From NCBI RefSeq assembly GCF_037126465.1, contig NC_088206.1, positions 12,561,187 to 12,625,186 on the forward strand: a stretch of DNA of 64,000 bases, read 5' to 3'. Below the pieces are notes generated by a model. That model searched no databases and was not told the origin of the DNA. It was given only the letters and a program-made list of their open reading frames with translations. Position numbers and translations under genes: made by a program. This document shows, one piece after another, positions 47,095-56,500 of this stretch; position 1 is the stretch's first letter; each line of letters begins with the position of its first letter. Origin of the DNA: Ornithodoros turicata (lineage: Eukaryota; Arthropoda; Arachnida; Ixodida; Argasidae).

Positions 47095-48126
47095 CCTAGG
47101 ACGTTCAGTAACCTCACCAGAGCGCTCATCAACAATGTAACACTTGTCGTTCGCAAGAAGCTTATCATGACGAAGTTTGTACCTACACCCAAGAGACTTC
47201 CCAAATTCAGTAAGTTTTTTTCTGAGCGATCGTGTGTGGGATGAAAAGTCCTCACTCATAGTGAATGGAGTGCCTTTTAGCTTACTTCCTTTCCGAAGAA
47301 GGTCTTCCTTCTGTTTAAACCTCAAAAAGCGCACAATAATAGGCCTATTTTTACCATTCTGGAATCTACCTACTCGGTGGGCTCTTTCTATATCAGAAGG
47401 ATCGACACGAGATTCTAAGTGTGTAGAAAAAAAGTCGATAATATTAGCCTCAGACTGAGCCCATGTCTCTGACGCGACATCGGATATACCGTACACAACC
47501 AGATTAGATCGCCTGGATTGATTCTCCATATCATCAAAATTCTTTTGCAAGGAAACAATATCTACGCGGAGAGATCCTGACATGTCTACGAGGTTTCCAA
47601 CCTCTGTACGGATATCACTAAGTTCTTTAATTTTCTGCTCAACATTCTCAACTTTATTCGACAAGTCCAATATAGCTTTTTCCGTGTTTAGCTGCTTCTC
47701 CCTAAGTGTATTCAAGTCAGCCAATATAGCACCCTGCCCGGCTTTAAGTTCTAATAGAAGTTCAAGTACAGCAGCGTCGTTATCCGTAGAAGGACCAGGG
47801 TTGGTCTCAACGTCACCAGCAAGTAGCAAGAGTGAGGTGAGAAAGACGTCAACAACATCACCCAACACTTTTTCAGCAGAACATAAGAAAAGTAAGGGAC
47901 AAGCATTTCGTGGCCATCTCAGCAACAGCAAACATACGTCACTCGATTTGAACCCATATCTATCATGTGTGCTATAGTAACTAACCTGTGTTAGGAACAA
48001 CAGATGACGATAAGCAACACCGCTCATGCTGTTGCCGGCATGACCACTGAAGATGCAGAAGCGGGGATGGTCTTTTAAGCCCTGCGGCAACGTAGAGGTC
48101 GCTGCAGTAGATGTCCAATCAGACAT
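47092..48126 (-). CDS. LINE ORF1: 2A-containing nucleic-acid-binding protein
   Basis: 344 residues from ATG at 48126 (A at -3) to TAG at 47094-47092. Residues 1-103 form a leader with hydrophobic stretches (VCLLLLRW, PLLFLC, DVFLTSLLLL). Residues 104-112 read GDVETNPGP, a complete 2A motif preceded by the usual leucine-rich run. Residues about 121-200 form a heptad-like coiled coil. Residues about 207-275 resemble the L1 ORF1p RRM (SNLVVYGI, DIERAHRVGR, RPIIVRFLRFKQKEDLL). Residues 280-330 resemble its C-terminal domain (KLKGTPFTMSEDFS). By family knowledge this is a trimeric RNA chaperone that coats the LINE transcript. The 2A would release it from the leader co-translationally. Confidence 0.92.
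   Translation of the reverse strand: MSDWTSTAATSTLPQGLKDHPRFCIFSGHAGNSMSGVAYRHLLFLTQVSYYSTHDRYGFKSSDVCLLLLRWPRNACPLLFLCSAEKVLGDVVDVFLTSLLLLAGDVETNPGPSTDNDAAVLELLLELKAGQGAILADLNTLREKQLNTEKAILDLSNKVENVEQKIKELSDIRTEVGNLVDMSGSLRVDIVSLQKNFDDMENQSRRSNLVVYGISDVASETWAQSEANIIDFFSTHLESRVDPSDIERAHRVGRFQNGKNRPIIVRFLRFKQKEDLLRKGSKLKGTPFTMSEDFSSHTRSLRKKLTEFGKSLGCRYKLRHDKLLANDKCYIVDERSGEVTERPR
47791..47820 (-). other. 2A-like ribosome-skipping motif
   Basis: The minus strand reads AGDVETNPGP, an exact match to the D-V/I-E-x-N-P-G-P core. The Gly-Pro skip point falls between residues 111 and 112 of ORF1. Known from picornaviruses, trypanosome LINEs and some animal CR1-like LINEs, it lets the ribosome omit one peptide bond and make two proteins from one frame. 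Confidence 0.93.
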
Positions 48127-48485
48127 AGTGAAGTGTTGATGCGCAGCACACGTGGGATGCAGGTAATCGTTCCGAAGCTTTCCGAAAAGGTCACAAAAGC
48201 TATCACAAAAGCTATCCGCTTCCTTTCTTTCTTAATAAATATATATCCCTCCACCGCTTCTTCTCTCTTCTCCTTTTCTTTCTCCTTCTGTCTCCTCCTT
48301 CTGTCTGTTGACTGTCCGTTTCGGTGATGCCAAACAAGTTGAAATAATCTAAAGCTAATAAAAGCAGTTTCGACGTACTCAGAGATGGGTACGTTGTCCC
48401 TGAAAGTGTCCCGATTCTTCAGCGTTGCCTGTCCCACTTTTGTCCCGATTTTAGTAATATTTTTGTTCCGCTAATCCCAGCTCTA

Positions 48486-49944
48486 CACATCACCACTCAC
48501 TTCACAGATAACAAAGGCAGTACTCGTCACCCTAAAGTAGTCATATACATATAAAAGTGTGAACATCCACACACAACAGCTACTACTGAAATTCGCGTTA
48601 TACAATCGTAACCGTCCCAAGTTTTGTTTTGACATGCAACCCGAAGTTTTTGCGTTCGGCTAGCGAGCGATTTTTTAAAAATTAATATTACCCGTTGATA
48701 TTTCACTGACTAATATCGGTTGCCCGCCGATTACGAGCAAAAAGACAAGTGCTCCTGCAAGATGTGTTTATATAAATTATATTGCGGGGCTAATTTTCCC
48801 TTTAAACGCCATTGTCTCGACGTCATAAAAAGCTAACGACTTTTTTGTGACGTCATAGCGACAACCTTTGGCTATACCAGTACATATGTACATCCGTGCA
48901 CTGTTATAAGGCATGAATCGGTGAAACGCAAACGCATTTCACTCTAGCACCAAGGTTAGAAACGTATACTGACAAGCTCTCACCGAAACTTCAATCTCAC
49001 GCACGTCTCAAAAGCACGTGGTGATCGCCTATTCAGCAGTTAGTACGCATTTCAATTGGATGCTCTGGACTTCACTCCATCACTACGACCAGTAGCTTGG
49101 TCGCCCGTCATAAGAAATGAGAAGCTGGCAGGAAACGGAATACAGAATAGGACAATCACAAATATCCGGCTTCACCACACAAAGTATTTTGGTTAGAACT
49201 GCGTTGAAGCGAAACGGGAACGGCTTGGGATGACATCGGGATTTCATTTGGTATACTGCGTATATTCTTCCTCTTTGTGTATATGTGCGTATGCAGAGAG
49301 TAAGGGCGAGAGGCATGGAAATGAAACAGTTACCGTACGCGTGAAATGATGTAGAATTCGAATTAAATCGCCTTTGCAACAGAATATCTACCGCTGGAAA
49401 CTTTGGTGACTTTGTTTCATTAAAAATAGGATGTATTCAAACTTCGCATAGTATGCATCCAAATTTTGTATATTGTTATTTAGTTCTGAGATTAGCGGTG
49501 AAGTCTACTATTAGCTACATTTGTAGATGAACAAGAAAAAACTTATTCGTATCCGCACGTTCAAATCTGCACGTCCGTATCCGGTTTCCGTTTTTACGCG
49601 GCGACGTAAGCATAAACTGCTCCATTTTTATGAGCGTTATGCGAGTACGAGACCGAGATAACGGTGACTGAAAACAATCCTGAGATATGAGACGATATAA
49701 CAAGAAAGTTATGTGTCCAATCGCAGGCTTCCGTAGTCGGCTGAAGAAAATTGGGAACTGTTAGCGAGTGACGTCGCGACAGGAAAACTGCTGGCTATAA
49801 TGAAATTACGTTATAAATAATTGGTTGCGAATTGAAGCGAATTATTTTTCACGGTCATCATAAGAAAGCACATAGGCAGCGAAGTTTGTCGTCTGCATGT
49901 CTGTCGTCTGCTAAATGCAGAGGGCGCCCAACTCTTCTTCGTTT
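48486..49944. other. No gene seen
   Basis: Unique-looking sequence. Short frames only, without domain or splice support. Confidence 0.5.
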
Positions 49945-50030
49945 CAGAGCCGCTTATAGTGAGAGTTTGGCCATTGGGAGGAGCGTAAGTTGAAGCGCAT
50001 CATATGACGTCAACGGCTCAGCATTTCATT
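49945..50030 (+). mobile_element. hAT MITE fragment (CAGAGCCG family)
   Basis: The left end CAGAGCCGCTTATAGTGAGAG plus GTTTGGCCATTGGGAGGAGC closely matches the start of the 56.2-kb copy, including a TGACGTCA at about 50006. No matching right end follows, so this copy is truncated. Confidence 0.65.
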
Positions 50031-50344
50031 TCAGTTCGCTTATCAGTTTATCCTCAGATGTGAATCGTTGTGTGGATTGCAGGGGCGGATTTTATGGTGG
50101 ATTGCTGTGGATTGTTATGTCGGGCCCATTATTATACGCATGCAATGTGGTTGCCGCCGTATGTGTCAGGACTACGGATTCATTTCGAATACCTATAGTA
50201 CAGTGTTGCCCGTAATCTTTAATTGTAATTTTCTAATTAATTGTACCGTCGATTGGAATGAAACTTGCGCAGTTTTTGAGTGGCTTGGACTATCGAACAT
50301 CCACACTAAATGACATTTGATCGGTGCTGCTTTACAGTGCCTTT

Positions 50345-50498
50345 AAAAGTCACAGGAAAGTAACGCCACCCTTTCCCGCCTCGACCTTGGAGCAACAATG
50401 GCGCCCGCGGCATGTGTTGGCATGCTACGGCAGCCATTCTTGTTCCAAGGTCGCGGCGGAAAAGATGAGAGGATGGCGATACTTTCCCGTGACTTTAG
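50345..50498. repeat. Inverted repeat, MITE-like
   Basis: AAAGTCACAGGAAAGTA pairs with TACTTTCCCGTGACTTT, and GACCTTGGAGCAACAATGG with CCATTCTTGTTCCAAGGTC. Size and structure fit a MITE; no clear target duplication. Confidence 0.6.
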
Positions 50499-50899
50499 TT
50501 CGTTTGCAGGAGGAGTGCGCGTCTTCAATATATACGAACGACCGCTTCTCTACTTCTTCAGTTACAGAAATATTTCGGAGAGCTCTGTCGTCTTCTCGCA
50601 ATTTATATTCGCAAATTCAGCGGTTCTCTCCTTTCGTTTTTCAGTGCGCTGCGGTTCTTTACCATAAGTGCGACGGAACGCGAACCGTACTGAGAGGGTT
50701 ATAGATGTTTGAACGAGGCGTCGAAAAACGCAACGAGACACCGAATTGCAACCCGAAAATGCTTTTTGCTTGTGTTGGCTGCAGTGTTCTGGGGAAATAG
50801 CATACGCGAGCGAAAAGCGTCCTGATCGCCATAGCTCGGCATTTCGGGCTTTCGAAACTCACGATCACAATCATCTGATAAGGCTATAGAGTCACTAAA

Positions 50900-51003
50900 T
50901 AAGCTACTCTAGATAAGTGACTAAGTAGACTAGTAAGTGACTAGTAAATGACTAAGTAGACTAAGTAGACTAAGTGACTAGATAAGTGATTAGTGACTCT
51001 AGA
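50900..51003 (+). repeat. Degenerate minisatellite (AAGTGACTAG / TAAGTAGACT)
   Basis: About ten imperfect units built from AAGTGACTA and AAGTAGACTA lie between block A and block B of the palindrome cluster. Confidence 0.8.
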
Positions 51004-51156
51004 TAAGGCGCCCGGCCCTGCTACGAACTCACATGAAGGTCGACATGGTGTATCGGTGAGCTCGATCATGCTGGATATTAGCGCACTCACCAGATAATAT
51101 CCCATTAGCTCTATTTATTGACAGAATGGCGTTAACGCAGGCTAGCTGGTGGATAA

Positions 51157-51312
51157 ATTCCATAATGGGTAAGCCTGAGCGATGGGCAAGACACGTAAAC
51201 AAACACAAACACGAAGGCTCAAAACCCGCAAGACGTCTTGCTGGTTTTGAGCCTTCGTGTTTGTGTTTGTTTACGTGTCTTGCCCATCGCTCAGGCTTGC
51301 CTATCATGGAAT
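51157..51312. repeat. 156-bp near-perfect palindrome
   Basis: The left arm from AAGCCTGAGCGATGGGCAAG and the right arm ending CTTGCCCATCGCTCAGGCTT match over about 65 nt, with a CAAGACGTCTTG core. Both strands therefore give the same chance ORF, which is not evidence for a gene. Confidence 0.9.
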
Positions 51313-51812
51313 AGCTCTGTTTACAAGTGTGATGTTACCCGGTGAGAGCATTAATACGCGGCATGATCGAGCTCACTGATACGCCTTGTCGACCGTCACG
51401 TGAGCTCGTAGCGGGTCCCTTCCTCGCGCCTTTTCAGATGATTCTGATCGTGAGTTCCGAAGGCCCGAAATGCCGAGCTAAACCCATAGCTCGGCGTTTC
51501 GGGCCTTCGAAACTCACGATCACAATCATCTGTTTAGGCGTGAGTTCGGGCCCTGCTACGAACTCGCGTGAAGGTCGACATGGCGTATCGGTGAGCTCGA
51601 TCATGCCACATATTAATGCGCTCACCAGATAACATCACACCTACAGGTGTCATGTTATCCGGTGAGCGCACTAATATGCAGCATGATCGAGCTCACCGAG
51701 CTCACCGATACGCCATGTCGACCTTCACGTGAGTTCGTAGCAGGGCCCGACTCACGCCTTATCAGATGATTGTGATAGTGAGCTTCGAAGGCCCGAAACG
51801 CCGAGCTATGGC

Positions 51813-53414
51813 TAAACCTGAAAAGGAAAAGGAGGAAGAGGAAAGAGCGAGATGAGCAAGCAAAGGTGGTTCTTTTTACTTTGTTCGTGTTTTGGCATTT
51901 GCGATGTATTCATCAACTTTATTGCCAGTGAAGCTGAAATGACTATGCCGTGGCACAAATAACGTCCTTTGTAGCCAGCTTCTAGCAATGTAGCCCAATC
52001 GTCAGGGCTCAACGTTATGAAGCCACTAGGACATGACAGCGCTTGTTAGGTCGATTAATTGATGGGCGCAAGCCAGATCAATCATCAATCAGTGTCTAAC
52101 TGGGAACGGTTGCCACGGGGGTGTCGCACCGGTTCCAGGATAATAATTCAGCCCACAGCTCCGGAGTAAAACCGAACGGGGGCGTAAGCGCACTGACGGC
52201 AGCGTCACAGAGGGCATTTCGGCACGTACTTTTGGAGTTCAGGTGTCAGTTAAGTTGTCGAAAGTCGGTTGTTAAGTTGATCAACGTACCAGGGAAATAG
52301 TATAGAGACAATTGAAATCAGAAGAAAAAAAAACGAGTCACAGTGCATAAGCCATGCTTCTATCACTTTAAAAACATGGTGGGAATTAATGTTCTGAGGC
52401 TGGAACACACAGAGGGGGCAAATGCAGCCTCAAGTGCCTAAGAAACTCATGATGAAAGGAGGAAGCCACTGGAAAGGTTAGCCAGCTCTAGGACTCAAAC
52501 CCACATCTTACCGATTACCGATGGATGGGAACACTGCGCCCTGACACTGTGTCGTGGCAAACCTTCCGCCATTTCTCACACTTTGTGGATTATGCTTGAT
52601 TGGTCTATGGGTGACGTATTATTTGTGTAAGTGTGCTCCTCTAGCTATTTAGTGCTATAGTGCCAATAAATCCTTTTGTTGGAAGTCCAGAGCACCTGCC
52701 CTGTCCTGTCGTCGTCGTCTTCTCTGTCCCTGTTCACAGTGCTGTAGTACATCATGCAAGAAACGTTTAAGACTACCGATGCCTTTCGTGACGCCACGCG
52801 GGACACATTTGGTTTGTGGCTCGCCTCACGACACGGCGCCGCTTGCATGGAAATGGTCTTCGTAGGAAATTTGACCAGCTTGCGACGCCACATGTCGTCC
52901 CCATATAATCGCATGATGATTTTGCACGTATGATTTCATCTACACTAAAATTCCGTGATTTGTCGCTCACTAAGTGGTGATCGCACACTACGTCGTTCCA
53001 TGTCTCATACCCTATAGACGTCGTTCTGAGGTAAAAACATGTGGCATAGTAAACCTACGACCTTGGTAGTTTCTATAACAGACGTTTGTTGTTTAATGTT
53101 GCGCGATCCTTCCAAACTATCACTGTTGTGGCTGAAGTCACCGCCACGACTATGGTGTACCTAAAGGTGCACCTATCCTTGTCAAAGCCCTCTGTAACGG
53201 TTTTAACCAGTTTATGCTGTAGCACAGCCACGGGTGTTTCTTTTTCGTTTTTTTTCGATCACAGTCATCTCAACCCTAAACCTCTTGAATGAAGAACGAC
53301 ATTTGTAAGACAACGTTCAAATTTTTTTGTTCAGTTCTACATGTTCGCTTGGAAACTATGTAGGGTTAAAAAAACTACGACCATTGTATACGTTGTATGT
53401 ATTGAATTGAAGTA
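51813..53414. other. No gene seen apart from a SINE; 3' flank of SLC1-like gene
   Basis: It contains the family B SINE at 52.4 kb and, on the minus strand, the probable 3' UTR of the SLC1-like gene (up to about 53090, where ATTAAA occurs). Confidence 0.45.
52385..52530 (-). mobile_element. SINE (family B), minus strand
   Basis: It contains TTCTGAGGCTGGAACACACA, CAGCCTCAAGTGCCTAAGAA and GGTTAGCCAGCTCTAGGACT then CAAACCCACATCTT, the same order as the 17.4-kb copy. The tRNA-like head is degenerate. Confidence 0.7.
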
Positions 53415-53568
53415 TTATTGTCCAATGATAGACTCTTCGTTTCTGTTGTCGTTTCCTCTGCCGTCCTCTGGCGACTCTTCAGATGTCAAGGCGTTAGCGC
53501 AGAGCGACTGCACCACGGCTGCACTCACGGCGTTGCCCAACGTGTTCACAGCCGTCGCAAGCAGATAA
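53415..53568 (-). CDS. SLC1-like gene, TM8 and C-terminal exon
   Basis: Acceptor TCTCTCAG|TTATC; it runs to TAA at 53417-53415. It encodes YLLATAVNTLGNAVSAAVVQSL, the rest of TM8, then a short polar tail ending SIIGQ. The spacing matches the EAAT TM8 exactly, and the Thr and Asn of the RTTTN motif are kept. The two Asp and the Arg that bind the amino and carboxyl groups and Na+ are Y, N and A respectively. A minus-strand ATTAAA about 320 nt downstream is a possible polyadenylation signal. Confidence 0.85.
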
Positions 53569-56500
53569 CTGAGAGACAAATCAGGAGCTGTACCAGTTAA
53601 CGACAATAGCAATGTGCGCCAGCTGGTAAAGTTTCATTTGGTGTAAAGGAGTGAAAAGGCGCGGATAAAAAAGAAAAACGATACACACAAAAACAAAAGA
53701 AATCACTGGAGATTTAGCGGTAAATGCGAGACGTGTTAGCATTAATCACCTTTTCCGGTCCGTACTTGACTTCCGGGTATCAAATTCCGGTTTAAACCCA
53801 ACTTGTGGTTGTCCACTTCTAGTCTAAACCAGACTTCCGGTTGTCCACATCCCGTTTATACTTCACTTCCGGTATGCATTTCTGGTCAGACTCGACTTCC
53901 GGTTCTCTATTTTCGGAGTAACCTGACTTCCGGTTGTCCACCTCTAGTCAATGCTTGGTTTCAGATTTGACACTTTCAATTAGCCAACTATGTATTAGCC
54001 AACTATGTATTAGCCTTTAATTAGCCTCAAAGCGCCCTGTAACTGCCCTTTAATTACCTTAGGTGACCGCAGGTTACATGAGGTAGTCTTAAATTCCCTT
54101 AATTACATTCAAATACGTTTACTTGCCCTAATTACTCTAAATTCAACTTTAGTTTACCTTAATTGCCTCCGGAGCAACCTGCGGTTATCTTCGGCATTCT
54201 TCAATTTCATTTAATCTTTCTCTTAATCATTACCTTCGTTCGTTACATTCATTACATTTGAACACTTTCTTGTTTTCATTGCCTTTAATTACCCGTAATT
54301 ACCTTCAAATGCACTTACCTTTTACTTTTAATTACCTTCGCGACTACTTCAATTTCAAATCATTTGCCTCCATTTCCGTTTACCCTCTTGTATCCGCTTT
54401 GCATGCCCACTTCTACCGCTGTCTTGGTGAGGCTTCACCATCTCACACACCCATACACACATACAGCTTTTCCCATTTCGACACACCTAATGCTGACTCA
54501 TTAAACAGTGTCGGATCTCTGAGCATCATCTTTGCATCTTGGAGAAACACTAGAAATCACACAGGAGCGTTTCTCGCTTTCGGTTCAGGTCCTGGTGGTG
54601 TTCGTTAGCTGCAAGCGGAGCTGGGAATGGGAACTCACAATGCCCAATGAAGCAGGTAGATTATTTGCACTTCCATTGTAGGCATTCCGGCAGCTTCCAA
54701 TACAAATAGAAATATGGATCCTATGTCAGATCCGACACTGGCCTTGGTCATGCTGCCAAGCACTGACACCGTCCTGCGTACAAAGAGACGAGTCTTCTGA
54801 ACGTGCATCCGCACGACGGATATTCCCCAGAATACACAAGTGGAAGGTGGCAGGGGAAAACGTCATAGCTTTCTGCTGCCACGTAAGCGCGAACCCTCAA
54901 CGTCATGGCTTTTCCTGCATTCCTAACCGTGAGGGACATGCGTGCGGCCACAAGATATTCCTAGCAGACGACAGGAAAACGCAGAAGTTCCACTGCACTT
55001 AGCAGACGACACCGTCTGCTTAGTGCAGTGGAACCTCTGCCCCGTTATTTTTCTTTGCTTTTTTTTTCTTCCATAAGAATATTCCGTATAGGGATGTCGA
55101 TCGTGTGAATACACGGAAAATAGCATCTAACAATAACATACCGAGTCGGAAAAATTGGTGGTTTAATAAACAAGACCTGCTCACCCAAGCAACGCGTAGT
55201 CAACAATGTCCAGGTGCAGACGGTACCGCTGCGCAAAATAACAGAGGATCACTGCCAAGAAGACGGTACTGCCATCGTTATTGCTCAAGGATCCAATAGG
55301 CACCAGGAGACGTACGAGTCGTGGCTCCAGACCCGCGTTGTCTTCCAGGGTGCTGACGGCCACTGGCATCGACCTCCAGCTGGAAACAATACTTCCAATT
55401 TGTGTAGTGTCGACAAGCAAGAGCGCCACAAGTCCTCTCTCTATACATGCATGGTGTGTGCAGATAAATTTAACTGGCACGTGCCGGCGTAACTCGCCGT
55501 CTACTTACCTGAGGAACTTCAGGTGGCGCACGATGGCGTATTTATGCGTGCGAAAGCTTAAAAAAAAGTCGTGGAAGTCATACTCGGCGCAAAAAAATAA
55601 TAAAAAATACACAGCGCGAAAACGTCGGCTTCCATGCATTAGAACATGACGGACTCAGGTGAGTTGTGTGCAGGTACCGCCAGAGGCACTACCGATGAGC
55701 ATCCATGCGAGATATCGTTCCGGTTTCTGCACTGATAGTTCCCCTAGCGGTACCTGAATACGTCACGCGAGAATAGTGTCGGCCGTCCGCGGCTGGTTTC
55801 TCACTGTTTTTTGTAAATGCAATTGCGCAGCTATAACACACCGCAGAACGAAAACATTTTGCATGGTGATTCCTAAAGGACAGCTTGACAGATGAGGGAG
55901 GATTTCGAGCGACGTTAACTGGCACCTCATTTGTGCTCCTTTAAGCGTCGTTTTAGGACGTGTAAACGCTAACGCTACAGAACAACTGCGTTGCAATCAG
56001 AACTGTACTCAAATGAGTAGAACTGCAAGGGGACAAACGTTTCTACTGGTATGAGTAGAATTGGTAGTACAACAGCCATACTCAAAAACAGTTCAACTGT
56101 TATCATAACATAACTACGTATTGTTTGAGGAAATCTAGCTCCCGCCATCCAAGCGCGAATCCACCTATCCATTGGAATGCAGCTTCGTCCGCTAGGGCTA
56201 CGTAGCGGCCAATAGGCGGTGTGCTGTTATATTACACGCCAGAGCCGTGTATCAGGAGAGTTTGGCCATTGGGAGGAGCCTGTCCCAAAGCGCGCCATTT
56301 GACGTCACACGATGGGAGGCGCCAAAGCCAGTCGCACCATTTTGGATCAGAGCTGTCGCCTTGAAGTCTCCCATTCAGCCATTTTGGAGCAGAGGCACAG
56401 CCTTGAAATCACCCCGTGCCGCCAGGGCTCGCCTTTCATACAGTTCAAGTGGGCGGAGCGACGACGGCTCTGACGTCACGGCGGCTCCCCTTCTCCGGCG

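Larger units (their letters stand above)
44022..48378 (-). mobile_element. Nearly full-length CR1/L2-type non-LTR retrotransposon (LINE)
   Basis: A minus-strand LINE with a 5' UTR, ORF1 (47092-48126), ORF2 (44310-47091, one frameshift), a 3' UTR of about 260 nt and a tail of (AAAT)n at 44022-44047. The apurinic-endonuclease, reverse transcriptase and C-terminal conserved motifs are all intact apart from one indel, indicating a young insertion. The 5' limit is uncertain; I placed it where an apparently unrelated short MITE-like sequence (about 48379-48485) begins. No target-site duplication could be assigned. Plus-strand ORFs here are antisense shadows. Confidence 0.93.
50829..51812. repeat. 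Nested palindrome cluster
   Basis: Two blocks alternate in inverted order: block A (TAGCTCGGC.TTTCGGGC.TTCGAAACTCACGATC) and block B (CTGCTACGAACTC...GGTCGACATGG...GGTGAGCTCGATCATG). The order is A, B, centre, B', A', A, B, B', A'. A separate 156-bp palindrome lies in the first centre. Confidence 0.85.

Noticed and set aside
44987..47977. Plus-strand ORFs across the LINE
   Set aside because: Antisense shadows of ORF1 and ORF2.
51029..51314. Two overlapping ORFs on opposite strands with the same protein
   Set aside because: Direct consequence of the 156-bp palindrome; no coding evidence.
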